Assembly: GCF_000145255.1 (NCBI RefSeq)
Contig: NC_014394.1
Coordinates: forward strand, 2,170,001 to 2,234,000
Length of the DNA stretch: 64,000 bases
Direction: 5' to 3'
From: Gallionella capsiferriformans ES-2
GTDB taxonomy: Bacteria > Pseudomonadota > Gammaproteobacteria > Burkholderiales > Gallionellaceae
A program made the translations under genes and the position numbers. The notes below the pieces were generated by a model, which saw only the letters and a program-made list of their open reading frames with translations, was not told the DNA's origin and did not search any database. How positions within the stretch are numbered: the first letter of the stretch is position 1; every line of letters begins with the position of its first letter. Below are positions 26,096 to 36,042 of this stretch, piece by piece.

Positions 26096-26128
26096 GTGTA
26101 ACCGTCGATGTAACCTCGATGTGTAACC
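26096..26128. repeat. Further word triplet (GTGTAACC)
   Basis: GTGTAACC at 26096, ATGTAACC at 26108 and GTGTAACC at 26121: three near-identical words spaced 12 and 13 bases, the same pattern as the array at 25067-25445. It lies in the 240-bp gap after the 1640-residue gene. The same gap has a GAAGCGCA-AAC-TGCGCTTTC hairpin near 26047-26073. Confidence 0.65.
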
Positions 26129-26197
26129 TTGCCGCAGTTATTCGGAAATACCGAACAGCTACCCGGCAATTCCGGACGACTGCCGGTTGCACGCTGA

Positions 26198-29100
26198 TCA
26201 CTTGCCTGGCGTCGGCTTCACGTCCTCAACGGCAGCCTTCAGCAGCGCATTGCGTTCCAGCGTCAGGGAGTCGATATGGCCGCGCTTTTCTTCCGGTGAT
26301 AAGTCGGATGAGTGCTTCACCTCTTCGACATCCTTCTCGATGGTTGAAAGATACTTGGATACTCTTTGCAGCTGCTGGGCATTGGACGCCAGCGGATCGC
26401 TTTCTTTCTGGTCGGCAATGTCGCTCAGGCCCATGTCGTCCAGCTTGTGCAAAGTGCCGCGCAGCCTGTTGGCCTCACCCAGCAAATCATAGAACATCGA
26501 TTCATATTTCGTATGAGTTGGCACCTCCCCTTCATAGAAGCGACGGATCACGGGGTATTGATCAAGCCGCTTTTCCGGCAGCTTATCGCCGTAAAGGATA
26601 GCGTCTGACATCTGCAGGCCATACATCGCCCAGGTGTTGAAATAGCCTCGCAGCAATGCCTCACCTCTGGCCGGGTTGAATTGCAATGCCTCCGGCATGT
26701 CCTTGGTTGCCATGCCCAGCGCTTTCATGGTTTCACTGGTGCCGTGCTTAGCCCGCAGGAAGGGCTGCACGTTTTCCATGCCCGGCGTCTCGATAGGCGC
26801 CTTGGTAAATCCATTGCGATTCGTTGCCTGCTCATAAAGGGGGCTGGCTACTTGCGGCATGAGGTTGATATGAAACGTAGTCGATAGAATACGAGCAATG
26901 TCTTTGCCAAGCCCTTCGGGGTCTTCATTCATCGTGCGTTCCATGGTTCGTTCAGCCAGAGAAGAGACAGCGCCAATTTCCCACACTTTCGGAAACATGA
27001 AATGCTTGTTCTCGCCTTCTGAGCCTGGAATGTAAAAATGCCAGTACGCATCCTTTTTCCAGTCTTCCATGTCGTTGTAATCGGAATTATTCCGGTTGTG
27101 CAGATAAAGTGCCATCGAGGTCAATGCCAGCGCGCCAGTTTTAACGGCTATGCCCTTTGCGTTCGGATCGTGCACAACACCGCGCCCTAATCGGTCGATT
27201 GATTCAACCATCGGGCGCAGAAACATTACGGTGTCATAGAAGAAGCCGACGACTTGGTTGTCACCACGCATGGCAAAGTCGGTGGATACCTCGCGTCCCA
27301 TGTAGGCGGCATGGCGTGGATGCTCCCCCTTATCGATCGCCCTCTGATATTCACCCAGGCGGGTGCTCATCTCGAACGAGTCGGCTAACTCTTCAACGAA
27401 ACCCAGCAGCTTGTCCGGCGTGTCCAGTACGGTGCGGTAGTCTATGCCTTTACGGCTGTAAAATTTTTCCAGATGATGACGGAATCGGGTTTCGTCGACG
27501 AACTGCGAAGACAGGCCGCCGCCGTTGGCGATGTAGTCCTTGTAGTTCTGATCCTTTTCCAGACGCATCACCATCCCTTTGATTGAATCGATGACCGGGC
27601 GGAATCCGTGTTGGCTCATGATGCTGCCCATCAGCGTGTCGCGCGCGATGTTGGCGACCATAAAGTCCGGCGTGAGGGTCACAGTCAACTGCCCGATTCG
27701 TTTAGGCAGGCCCAGCCAGTTTACCCAGATAGACTGATGTTCACGATCCAATGCTTTCAGCGCGCGAACTACCAGAGGATCGGCCACTTCGTAATAATGA
27801 TGCTTGCCTTCACGCATCACGGATATGACATTGCTGCCGGCCGGTGACTGGTTGTTGAGCAGGAATTCATAAAACCCCGGCGTGCTTTCAATTTGCTGTT
27901 TCAATTGTGCGGCCAATGCCGCCGCTTCTGGCCCCATGCTTTCTTCCACGCCCAGGGACTTCAAGACTTCTTTGAGCACTTGCGTCTGCTCGACCCGCAC
28001 CGGCCTGCTTTCAGTAGGTATCTTCACCATGAAGCGGCCGCCGCCGCGCTGCGTATCCGCCATGTCTGTGACTTTCTGCATGGCTTCATTCTTTACCGCC
28101 TTGTCGATTAGCATCACCGCATTGCTGATCATGTTGCCAAGGATGGGGCGAAGATTGTCCGTGCCGCCTGTCAGCGCCTTAATACCGCTCCATTCACCCG
28201 GCTTCATGCTGCGTGCGTCTCCTGGCTGACCTATGCGATGAAATGGCATATAGGATTGACGCTGCCACATCGCACGGGATGCAGGATTAATCACACCACG
28301 GCTCTCAGCAAAATCGACGATACCCTGATTCCATTTTTGGTATTCCTGAAATGCCTGCTCAAACTCTGGCCGCTTCAGTTTACGCATCGAATCGATCTCG
28401 GCGTCGGTGAACAGGTGCTCACGGCCTTGGGTCTTCAGTTCCTTAGCGCTCTCACCTACCGCATACAACAGAAAATCATCGAGCCTGTCGGATACGGGAT
28501 CTAAGATTTGCTCCAGCCCCTTGCCCTTAAACGTATAGCTGCCGTCTTCCTTGACTGCCAGGTAACCGTGGCGGATCGCGCCGTCGGCAATGGAGTGCGC
28601 TGCCCGGGTCAACCTTGCAGACTCATAGGCGCCGGTCGGGTTTATTTTTCCGGTTAACTCTCGCTCCATGCGATAGACGCCATGCAGGTCATCGCTTACA
28701 GACTGCCTGAACTTTCCCCACATTCCGCCCAACGCATCATTAATCGCGGTCTTGGCACCGATTTTTGACTGCGCGCGAGCAAGTGCATCTTGTCCGTACC
28801 ATGCCGTCATTCCATCCTGTGCCTGCTTGATTACCGGGCCGTACTCGTGTCGGTTGATGAAGTCGTTAAACCAGCCATTGAAGGCAGGGGCTTTTTCTGC
28901 TGCCATTTCCGGTTGCGTCATGTAGAGCCGCACAAACTCTGCGAACCCTTCGTTGATCTTGCTCTTGTCATAGCTCACAGCCTGCAGCTCTTCGCGAAAC
29001 TCCTTGATGTTCTCATACGCTTTTTGGATTTCAGGGATGCGGTCGTCCAGCAGGTGTGCCACTTCATGGGCCGTCACTTCCAGATCAGAGGGCTTTTTGA

Positions 29101-31120
29101 TGCGGACCATTTCAGCATTAGGGCGATACAGACCGAGCACGCCCTTCCCCTTAACACGCCCTTCGTAAATCGGCACGTTCAGGGCTTTAACCAGCGGTGC
29201 TAGCACCTCTTCACGGCGTAGCGGCTTATCAAATGCGGTCGGGGTTTCGATCGTTGATGGTTTATCTTGAATAAATCCGATATGCGCATCACCCGATTGC
29301 GATTGCAGGTCTTCTTTCAAAGGCATGAATCCTCTTTGAACAGTTGGTGTCTGATCAGCGGATGACGCAGGTATGCTTTCCTCTCTTCTCGACATTTCAT
29401 CGCGGACAGTCGATCTTGCTTTGGCTGATAGCACGCGCATCTCTGCAATGTTTGCGAGTGTCGCATCATCCAAGCCGCGCACATCAGCACCCAATACGCG
29501 CTCGGCCGCTGCCTGCTCAGACTTTTGAGTTACCGCATCGGAAAGCGCGGTGAATCTCCCCTGACGCCCCTCCTGAGGACGTGCCGCATCGAGCAACTCT
29601 TGGGGACGCATGACAGCAGCGCTTTGCGCCGGCCGTTGTTCTGGCAGCACATCCAGCGGTGATAGGGGCGTATGGCTTCCGCCATTAACCGCTTCCTGCA
29701 AAGGTAATGTTGTCGATGACTCTGCGCTTGTTGTCGATATCGGATCGGCAGCCAGGGGCGCCATGGCTTTTGCGTGCTTTGCGCGAGATTCTGCAAATAA
29801 GCTGTCCAAGGCTTCAGGCGTGACGCCATTAGCAAAGTGGTCAACTGATTTCGATGTGGCATAGTTACCGGCTTCGGCATTAAATTCGCCGGTCCGCTGC
29901 TGAGCTACAGGCTCGATGGTTTTCGGCATATCGACTGGCGTGCTTGCCGACGGATTGGCAGGCTGCTCAATAGCGGCGGCACCTTCTAATTTATCGTCAA
30001 AGGTCGCAGTTTTCTGCTGTATAACTGGATCTGGCTGTGCGATGTCTTTCGGCACAGAAGCGGCAATGCCCTGCTCTTGCGCAGCTTGCCGCATGGCCAT
30101 ATCTTCTACTAACGCTTCCGGCGCACCAAGACTGCCAGGAAGTGTTTCAACGGCAGTAGGATTAACACCTGGTGCAACGTCCTCGGTAGTCTGGCGCGAG
30201 GCTTCTACTGACTTTTGGGCGATGTCCTGCGAGACTTGCTCTGGAACAGCAGTGAACTTTCCGGGCGCTTCGGGGTGTTCGACAACATCATGCGGCACGC
30301 CGGTGGCTTTCGCCTTCTGGCTTGCCGAAAACTCAGCGGCCATCTTGGTGAGCGGTACCGGCAGGCTCCCGGTAGGCGACATTGCGCGCATGGCATCTTG
30401 CGTTATGGCTTTGCTGTCTGGCAGTGCAGCAGTTTGGGGGGGTGCAGGTGTTTGAACGTGAGGCCCGCCAGGTGTATCTGCGGCCACATCTTCAAGCGGC
30501 GTAAACCCTGAGCGCGGTTCTGTTATTGCTGCTGTTTCCGCGCTTGTCCCAGGCTTTGCCTTGAATCGGTCGGCCACTTTCGACGCCCCCGATTTGACGG
30601 GACCTATCGCCATTGGTGCGGCATTGATTGCCGTATCTACCACCGTTGCTAGTACCGGACTACCAGTCGCATCCAGCGTCTTGTCACCGGCATACCGTCC
30701 GGCCTCGGCCAGCTTCTCAAATGGAAGCATGACTTTTTCATTGAGTGATTTTCCGGCTTCAGACTGTGGTCGATAAGTCAGCGCGCCTGCGACATTTTCA
30801 ACGACAGCAGACGGGTCGGCTTCAGTCAACCCGATTGCCTTACCTGCTGCTGCGCCAATTCCCGCCAGACCTGCTGCAGGCAAGGCGACGGCCTGCGTTG
30901 CCAGATTGGCTGCCGTCTCGATCACCGGATACACACGCCCAATTTCTGCCGTTGTTTTCAATGCAGGATCATACCAATGGCTGTCACTTTTTTTATCCAG
31001 TGGGATAAAGCCGCGCGCCGGCTTATCCTCGGCAAGAGGAATAAAGCCACGCGACAGGCCTTGCTGGTCGACCGAAGAGGGGCTGCCTGTCTCGGTAGCG
31101 TCGAGCGGGATAAATGGCAT
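26198..31120 (-). CDS. Giant phage-type polyvalent/ejection protein with HEVAH motif
   Basis: 1640 residues, intact. The N-terminal 600 residues are low-complexity and Pro/Ala-rich and carry repeated GF-x-PL motifs (PFIPLDATE, RGFIPLAED, RGFIPLDKK, SGFTPLEDV, RGFMPLKED). A zincin-type HEVAH motif lies near residues 685-689 with a downstream NEGFAEFVRLY (Glu as possible third ligand). The rest is long and helical, with segments such as RAMWQRQSYMPFHRI that recall LPD38-type large polyvalent proteins of phages and mobile elements. It starts 5 bases after the 551-residue gene, as last of four tightly packed genes, the position of internal virion proteins in podoviruses. Function as an ejected protein with peptidase activity is inferred. 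Confidence 0.75.
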   Translation of the reverse strand: MPFIPLDATETGSPSSVDQQGLSRGFIPLAEDKPARGFIPLDKKSDSHWYDPALKTTAEIGRVYPVIETAANLATQAVALPAAGLAGIGAAAGKAIGLTEADPSAVVENVAGALTYRPQSEAGKSLNEKVMLPFEKLAEAGRYAGDKTLDATGSPVLATVVDTAINAAPMAIGPVKSGASKVADRFKAKPGTSAETAAITEPRSGFTPLEDVAADTPGGPHVQTPAPPQTAALPDSKAITQDAMRAMSPTGSLPVPLTKMAAEFSASQKAKATGVPHDVVEHPEAPGKFTAVPEQVSQDIAQKSVEASRQTTEDVAPGVNPTAVETLPGSLGAPEALVEDMAMRQAAQEQGIAASVPKDIAQPDPVIQQKTATFDDKLEGAAAIEQPANPSASTPVDMPKTIEPVAQQRTGEFNAEAGNYATSKSVDHFANGVTPEALDSLFAESRAKHAKAMAPLAADPISTTSAESSTTLPLQEAVNGGSHTPLSPLDVLPEQRPAQSAAVMRPQELLDAARPQEGRQGRFTALSDAVTQKSEQAAAERVLGADVRGLDDATLANIAEMRVLSAKARSTVRDEMSRREESIPASSADQTPTVQRGFMPLKEDLQSQSGDAHIGFIQDKPSTIETPTAFDKPLRREEVLAPLVKALNVPIYEGRVKGKGVLGLYRPNAEMVRIKKPSDLEVTAHEVAHLLDDRIPEIQKAYENIKEFREELQAVSYDKSKINEGFAEFVRLYMTQPEMAAEKAPAFNGWFNDFINRHEYGPVIKQAQDGMTAWYGQDALARAQSKIGAKTAINDALGGMWGKFRQSVSDDLHGVYRMERELTGKINPTGAYESARLTRAAHSIADGAIRHGYLAVKEDGSYTFKGKGLEQILDPVSDRLDDFLLYAVGESAKELKTQGREHLFTDAEIDSMRKLKRPEFEQAFQEYQKWNQGIVDFAESRGVINPASRAMWQRQSYMPFHRIGQPGDARSMKPGEWSGIKALTGGTDNLRPILGNMISNAVMLIDKAVKNEAMQKVTDMADTQRGGGRFMVKIPTESRPVRVEQTQVLKEVLKSLGVEESMGPEAAALAAQLKQQIESTPGFYEFLLNNQSPAGSNVISVMREGKHHYYEVADPLVVRALKALDREHQSIWVNWLGLPKRIGQLTVTLTPDFMVANIARDTLMGSIMSQHGFRPVIDSIKGMVMRLEKDQNYKDYIANGGGLSSQFVDETRFRHHLEKFYSRKGIDYRTVLDTPDKLLGFVEELADSFEMSTRLGEYQRAIDKGEHPRHAAYMGREVSTDFAMRGDNQVVGFFYDTVMFLRPMVESIDRLGRGVVHDPNAKGIAVKTGALALTSMALYLHNRNNSDYNDMEDWKKDAYWHFYIPGSEGENKHFMFPKVWEIGAVSSLAERTMERTMNEDPEGLGKDIARILSTTFHINLMPQVASPLYEQATNRNGFTKAPIETPGMENVQPFLRAKHGTSETMKALGMATKDMPEALQFNPARGEALLRGYFNTWAMYGLQMSDAILYGDKLPEKRLDQYPVIRRFYEGEVPTHTKYESMFYDLLGEANRLRGTLHKLDDMGLSDIADQKESDPLASNAQQLQRVSKYLSTIEKDVEEVKHSSDLSPEEKRGHIDSLTLERNALLKAAVEDVKPTPGK

Positions 31121-31125
31121 ATCAA

Positions 31126-32781
31126 TTACCTCGCGTAATAGCCAATATGCTTGCCGGTGCTATCAATCACCTTGTAGCCGCTGGAGGTTAGTTCGCCAAG
31201 GGAATTTCCCTTCATTGCAGAATCTTTAACGAATGTCCTGTGCGTCAACTCAGCATCGATCTTTGCTTTCGCAGCAGGGCTGGCGAATGTTTTTGTACCA
31301 TGCAATTTTTGCAGCTCGGAATCCTTATAGTTTTCGATTGGCTTGCCGCCTAATACAATGCCTTTTGCATTAAAACGAGAGGTGGCGTCGAAGTTATCCG
31401 CTTGTTCACCTTGCTGATCAAATTCCTCATCATCACCAATCTTTCGTGTAGATGCAATGCGAATTTTCCTCTCCAGATTAGGATCATAGTCAGGATTTTC
31501 TCGCCCGGTTTTTGTTGTCTTTGACGTGCGTTGCGCAATCTCCTGAGGCGTCATCCCGGCCACAGTCTTTCTTGCAGCATCAACCTCAGCGTTAGTGCGT
31601 TCCTGTGCAAGCGTCAACGAGCCGCCTTTACCATTACGCCCGTTTCCTGACCGTACACTGCTGGCCTCTGCCTGATAATAATCCCCTTGCTTCCTGCTTT
31701 TGGAAGCATCCGCTATATTCTTTTCGACCACATGGGTATCTGTTGCCGTTTTGGTCTCAGCCTCACCTTTTACTCGCGCTTTTACGGTTTCCTGCTCTAT
31801 TGTGCTCGGCAATTTTGCGGACTCAACCATGCCAGCCTTCTGCGCCTCAGCACTTGCGCTCTGATACAGCTCTGGATGAAGACGCATTGATACGGCCTTA
31901 CCTAAAGCGTCCCGGTCTGCGAACTTATTTACAGGCTTATCGCCGTCATAAATGGTGTATCCGCTACCCTCTAGATCATTCTTCAATACATAATTTTTTC
32001 CTGATGGCATATCACGCTGCATCAGCTTGTTGATTCCGGATACATCATTTGCCAAAAAGAGTTGCCGCAAACCATTCTCACCTATATTCATGCGTTCTTG
32101 GTGAGCCTTGCTCTGCTCGATCTTTGCAATCGCATCAATCCTTTCTTGTGCTTGGCGATACATTGCATCCTTGCCAGTGTTCTCAGGCAATGCAGCCCAT
32201 GCATCGAGCTTGGCCTGCATCTGGGGTGCATGTGAAAAAATAGGCTTGTAGGGTTGCTCTGACTGTGCGGCTGGCGAGACTGCTTTATCCGGAGCTGCGA
32301 CCTTGATTGCATCAGTCTGTGAGCCAGCAGGCACGGGCTTACCGTCTATACCAGCCAGCGGTACCGCTGGGCTCTCCATCGTGATGTTCGGTGCGGGTGC
32401 CGCCATTTGTGGCAATGCTTGAGGAGAAATAGATTGACCAGGCTGTTGAGTTGCTGGCGTTAGCTTCGAATTTAACCCCCCGGAGGCAGGCTGTGGCGAA
32501 GTAGGCGCATCTCCTGTATTTTTTGCACTGAACAATCCCATTGCGGAATTCATCAAACGTTGTCCGTTTGTTTCCGCCTTCGCTGTTGCGCTTCCCAGCC
32601 CAGCGCCGTCACCAAAGATTCCGTCCACGTCAGTCTTGTTTTTCTGATCCAAGATAGCCTGATCGTATTTGATCTTACTTAGATCAGCCTCACGTTGGGC
32701 TGCTTCCTCAGTATTGATGCGAGCCAACCCTTGGTTATATCCTTGCATCGCGCTTGCTAGTCCTGCCATTGAAATTGCCAT
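31126..32781 (-). CDS. Putative internal virion/ejection protein
   Basis: 551 residues. The N-terminus (MAISMAGLASAMQGYNQGLARI) and the Ala/Gln/Lys-rich coiled-coil body resemble podoviral internal virion or DNA-ejection proteins. A Pro-rich linker (about residues 95-170) and long charged helices follow. No enzyme motif seen. It lies 3 bases after the 245-residue gene and 5 before the 1640-residue gene, so all are one translation unit. Confidence 0.62.
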   Translation of the reverse strand: MAISMAGLASAMQGYNQGLARINTEEAAQREADLSKIKYDQAILDQKNKTDVDGIFGDGAGLGSATAKAETNGQRLMNSAMGLFSAKNTGDAPTSPQPASGGLNSKLTPATQQPGQSISPQALPQMAAPAPNITMESPAVPLAGIDGKPVPAGSQTDAIKVAAPDKAVSPAAQSEQPYKPIFSHAPQMQAKLDAWAALPENTGKDAMYRQAQERIDAIAKIEQSKAHQERMNIGENGLRQLFLANDVSGINKLMQRDMPSGKNYVLKNDLEGSGYTIYDGDKPVNKFADRDALGKAVSMRLHPELYQSASAEAQKAGMVESAKLPSTIEQETVKARVKGEAETKTATDTHVVEKNIADASKSRKQGDYYQAEASSVRSGNGRNGKGGSLTLAQERTNAEVDAARKTVAGMTPQEIAQRTSKTTKTGRENPDYDPNLERKIRIASTRKIGDDEEFDQQGEQADNFDATSRFNAKGIVLGGKPIENYKDSELQKLHGTKTFASPAAKAKIDAELTHRTFVKDSAMKGNSLGELTSSGYKVIDSTGKHIGYYAR

Positions 32782-32784
32782 GAT

Positions 32785-33522
32785 TTATCCACCGAAACCG
32801 TTTGGGTTATAGAATCCGCTGCCAAGTGATGTTGTCGGGCCAGATTGAGTGGTAGACGAAAGCCCAGCCGATGAAGGTGTATTCATCCATCCTCCAACTG
32901 CCTTTCCAATTCCAGCAAGTCCATTATTAAAACTTGCGTTCGTAAGTCCGGCATTTGCCGCAACGTTTGCGCTTGCTTGTGCAGCATATGCGGCACCTGT
33001 AGTTGCTGACGAAAGCCCAGTTGTCGCATTGCTTGCCACCTTGTTGCCTGCATTGACCGTATCGAGCGTTTTTGCAAAAGCGGTATCCTGCGTGGTCTTG
33101 CGTGCGGTATTGATTGCGCCGGTCGTTGCCAACGCTGTGTTGTTCGCGTTCTCTTGCGCCAGCGCTAGCCCATTTCCTGAATTTGGGTTTACTCCGGCCC
33201 GAGTTAATGCACGCGTCTTTGCAGCGTCAGCCAGTCCAGCCTGTTGCGTTGCAGTCGCCCCTGCAATTGCACCTTCACTGGTAATTTGTGCGGGGGACCC
33301 TGCAGATAGCGCCATCCCGGAAAGTTGCGTATTAACCGGGGAAAATTGCGTCTTGTAGGTATTCCACTGATCCTGTGCGATGGCGCCCTGCTGCGCTGAT
33401 GTCGCCGCGCTCTGCCCGGCTGCCGCCGCTGATGCGGCATTTGCTGCACCCTGGCCGCTGTCGCCGAAAATTGCCTGCCCTACCATTGGTGCCGCCACTG
33501 CGGCTACTGCTACCCACGCCAT
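32785..33522 (-). CDS. Ala/Gly-rich phage ejection-type protein
   Basis: 245 residues with N-terminal MAWVAVAAVAAPMVGQAIFG, a hydrophobic membrane-inserting start, then an Ala-, Asn- and Thr-rich helical body (GQSAATSAQQGAIAQDQW, TGAINTARKTTQDTAFAK) and a Gly/Ser tail ending in NPNGFGG. This composition is typical of the small DNA-injection proteins of podoviruses that line up before larger internal proteins. Family call by composition and position only. Confidence 0.65.
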   Translation of the reverse strand: MAWVAVAAVAAPMVGQAIFGDSGQGAANAASAAAAGQSAATSAQQGAIAQDQWNTYKTQFSPVNTQLSGMALSAGSPAQITSEGAIAGATATQQAGLADAAKTRALTRAGVNPNSGNGLALAQENANNTALATTGAINTARKTTQDTAFAKTLDTVNAGNKVASNATTGLSSATTGAAYAAQASANVAANAGLTNASFNNGLAGIGKAVGGWMNTPSSAGLSSTTQSGPTTSLGSGFYNPNGFGG

Positions 33523-33523
33523 G

Positions 33524-34024
33524 TCATTCCCCTTTCAAAAAATTTACAATTTGTTCTTCGATGGGAAGGACGCAACAATCTTCAGCGATGACCTCCTTCT
33601 CGATCACATCAACATCCGTCTCGTTTGTTGCATGAATGCTTGTCCATACCGTGTCTTCATGGGCATATCCAACACGCTTTGTTCCAGGAGGTGAAACAAT
33701 GGTGCATGGCGCAGAAATTCGGCGAATACCTTCGTCCGTGTAGACACTGATCTCGCCCTTGGAAATGATGTTCAGGTTTTCAAAACGGTGCGTTTTCCCT
33801 ACAAGGATTGTTCCTTTTGGGATATGCAATTCACGCGCATACAGTCCTTTTGAGAAATGGTGTATGACGTCCATTTGGATCTGAGGAGCGGCAGCAACTT
33901 CGCGCTGTACCGCCAGAATATTTGCATGACCGTCCACGCAGGGAGCATCCACTTCCTTATTATTTTCATCGGCAGAATCAACCGCTGTGGCTGTAACCGA
34001 TGTCATATCTTCCTGTGTTTTCAT
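33524..34024 (-). CDS. Cupin-like phage protein
   Basis: 166 residues. From about residue 60 a beta-rich domain (KGLYARELHIPKGTILVGKT, NIISKGEISVYTDEGI, ISAPCTIVSPPGTKRVGYA, TVWTSIHAT) has the strand-turn spacing of a cupin. Similar unnamed proteins occur among podovirus structural genes. The chosen ATG at 34024 has AGGAAA upstream; a longer frame to 34096 overlaps the neighbouring gene. It ends 1 base before the 245-residue gene. Confidence 0.65.
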   Translation of the reverse strand: MKTQEDMTSVTATAVDSADENNKEVDAPCVDGHANILAVQREVAAAPQIQMDVIHHFSKGLYARELHIPKGTILVGKTHRFENLNIISKGEISVYTDEGIRRISAPCTIVSPPGTKRVGYAHEDTVWTSIHATNETDVDVIEKEVIAEDCCVLPIEEQIVNFLKGE

Positions 34025-34067
34025 TTCAATTTCCTGTATTAGTTTTATTGCACGATAGCAGGCGCAT

Positions 34068-34661
34068 TTACGTGCAACCGGTTGCACGCCGCACACGACG
34101 GGAAAATTCTTCGCGCCCCACGTTGGTCAGCTTTTCGCTGTCTTGAGCAAGCTGACAAACCAGCGCTTCGTTGTCCTGGTCGTGTTCAACAATGACCTCG
34201 TGTGAATAACCGGCAAGTTCTGAAAAACCAAGAAAAATTTCAGCAGGCGTAGCGCGAGGAAAGTCAGACAGATATTCAGCAATGCAGTCATCAAGCAGGT
34301 CGGCAATGTGGGTGTTGCGATTGTGGTGTGTGCCGCGCCTGCCTTGCTGCATGGCCTTCAGCACTTCGATTCCTGCCGCCCAAAAGGTGGCCGGATCGCT
34401 TCTATGCCAGGCATCCTTGACGAGGATTGCACAGGCCAGCGACCAGCTGCTTTTTCGATTCCTCGGGTAGCGCAAATCTTTCAGAATCGCCGCAACCTCT
34501 GGCCTATCTTCCGAAAAATCATTAGACAGTGGGCGCAGGATGGGTGCCAGTATGGTCACGTCGTTGGGAGGAATGGTAGCAAGGCACCATTCGGCAGCCT
34601 CGATAATATCGGCCTCGCGCGCCAGACGTTTCACTCGCGGGCCCTTAATCGTCGAACCCAC
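34068..34661 (-). CDS. Hypothetical protein downstream of dnaB
   Basis: 197 residues, mostly helical, no known motif. The first codon as given is GTG and overlaps the end of the helicase gene by 17 bases; the start is uncertain. Its position at the junction between replication genes and virion-type genes is where packaging genes would be expected, but nothing in it looks like a terminase. Confidence 0.6.
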   Translation of the reverse strand: MGSTIKGPRVKRLAREADIIEAAEWCLATIPPNDVTILAPILRPLSNDFSEDRPEVAAILKDLRYPRNRKSSWSLACAILVKDAWHRSDPATFWAAGIEVLKAMQQGRRGTHHNRNTHIADLLDDCIAEYLSDFPRATPAEIFLGFSELAGYSHEVIVEHDQDNEALVCQLAQDSEKLTNVGREEFSRRVRRATGCT

Positions 34662-36042
34662 GCGCGTTCCGATTATTGCTGTATGTCGTCTGCGATGGCT
34701 GCTGTTGCTGGCGCTGGCGTGGATTTGAGCCGGCGTATCGGGAAAACTTCATCGTCGGGCCGTCAAGGGTGAGCAGCATTTCTCCGAGGGGGCCGTTCCG
34801 ATTTTTGCGCACCATCACGTCGGCCAATCCACGCCATTCAGGTGCCGGGTTGTGCTGTTCTTCACGGTGCAGCATGGCAACGATGTCCGCGTCCTGCTCG
34901 ATCTCTCCTGAGTCCCGCAAATCGGAAAGCATGGGGCGTTTATCTTGTCGGGTCTCAGTTGCGCGATTCAGCTGCGCCAGCGCGATGATGGGCACGCCCA
35001 GCTCCTTTGCCAGTCCCTTGAGGCCACGGCTCAGGCTGCCTATCTCCTGAGTGCGGTTATGCCCTTCCCCGCGCATCAGCCCCAGATAATCAACAACGAC
35101 CAAATCCAGACCGTGCTGGCGCTTGATCTTGCGGGCGGCGGCCCGAACATACGCAACGCCGATCGATGATCTATCGATCAGGTGTAATCGTTGCCCGTTC
35201 GCCTTGCCTTGGCTGGCGCTGATTAAATCCCACTGTTCCGGCTCAAGCCTTCCGGCGCGCATGGCTGACACAGGCACGCCAGTTCTCAACGCAATCAACC
35301 GCTGAATGATTTCCCGTCGGGTCATTTCCAGTGAGAAAAATGCAACTGACTTACCCTGAGTCACAACACTGTCGACCACATTCAACGCAATCGCGGTTTT
35401 CCCTACGGATGGGCGAGCAGCCACAATGATCAGTTGCCCAGGCTCAAGGCCGCCGGTGATGGCGTCCAGTTCGGCAACGCCTGTCAGCAGACCTGAAGGA
35501 CGGCGACCAGTTGAACGGTCGTCAATGTCTTGAATGGCGTCAAACATTCCGTCGTACAGCATGGTTGGCTCATCCGTGCCCGTGTCGATCAGCTGCGCCA
35601 TCGCTGCATCAGCCTGATCAATGATCCTCGCAACGTCTGCACCAGGCGCTATGCAACTGGCTTGAATGTCGGTTGCCAGCGCCAGCAAATTACGCCGCAT
35701 GGCGTGTTCCCTGACAATTTCAGCATAGCGTTTGATATTCGCCGCGCTAGGCGTGTTCTGCGCTATCTCCCCTAGGTAGGCCAGTCCTCCGGCACGCGAG
35801 AGGCTTCCAGACCCCTCCAGCGCCTCGGCAACGGTGATTACATCGACAGGCTTACCCGCATTTGCGAGTGTTCGCGCAGCAGCGAAGATTAACCGGTGAT
35901 CCTGACGGTAAAAATCAGCCTCTGCAATCTGCCCCTCGATGCGGTCAAGCGCATTGCTATCCAGCAGGACGGCACCGATAACGGATTGCTCAGCTTCAAC
36001 ACTGTGCGGCGGGAGAATGGTTTCGTCTGGCTGGTAGTTCAT
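34645..36042 (-). CDS. dnaB: Phage-type replicative DNA helicase DnaB
   Basis: 465 residues: N-terminal DnaB domain (PHSVEAEQSVIGAVLLDSNA), linker, and RecA-like helicase core with Walker A ARPSVGKTAIA, Walker B-type LVVVDYLGLM and the QLNRATETRQDKRPMLSDL motif with arginine finger region. A short Arg/Gln-rich tail follows. The ATG at 36042 has GGAGG upstream and overlaps the preceding gene by ATGA. It would serve replication of the excised element, loaded by the helix-turn-helix protein encoded just before it. Confidence 0.92.
   Translation of the reverse strand: MNYQPDETILPPHSVEAEQSVIGAVLLDSNALDRIEGQIAEADFYRQDHRLIFAAARTLANAGKPVDVITVAEALEGSGSLSRAGGLAYLGEIAQNTPSAANIKRYAEIVREHAMRRNLLALATDIQASCIAPGADVARIIDQADAAMAQLIDTGTDEPTMLYDGMFDAIQDIDDRSTGRRPSGLLTGVAELDAITGGLEPGQLIIVAARPSVGKTAIALNVVDSVVTQGKSVAFFSLEMTRREIIQRLIALRTGVPVSAMRAGRLEPEQWDLISASQGKANGQRLHLIDRSSIGVAYVRAAARKIKRQHGLDLVVVDYLGLMRGEGHNRTQEIGSLSRGLKGLAKELGVPIIALAQLNRATETRQDKRPMLSDLRDSGEIEQDADIVAMLHREEQHNPAPEWRGLADVMVRKNRNGPLGEMLLTLDGPTMKFSRYAGSNPRQRQQQQPSQTTYSNNRNARGFDD

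Noticed and set aside
34068..34661. Small terminase subunit
   Set aside because: Position would suit, but there is no helix-turn-helix at the N-terminus, no large subunit follows and no motif supports it.
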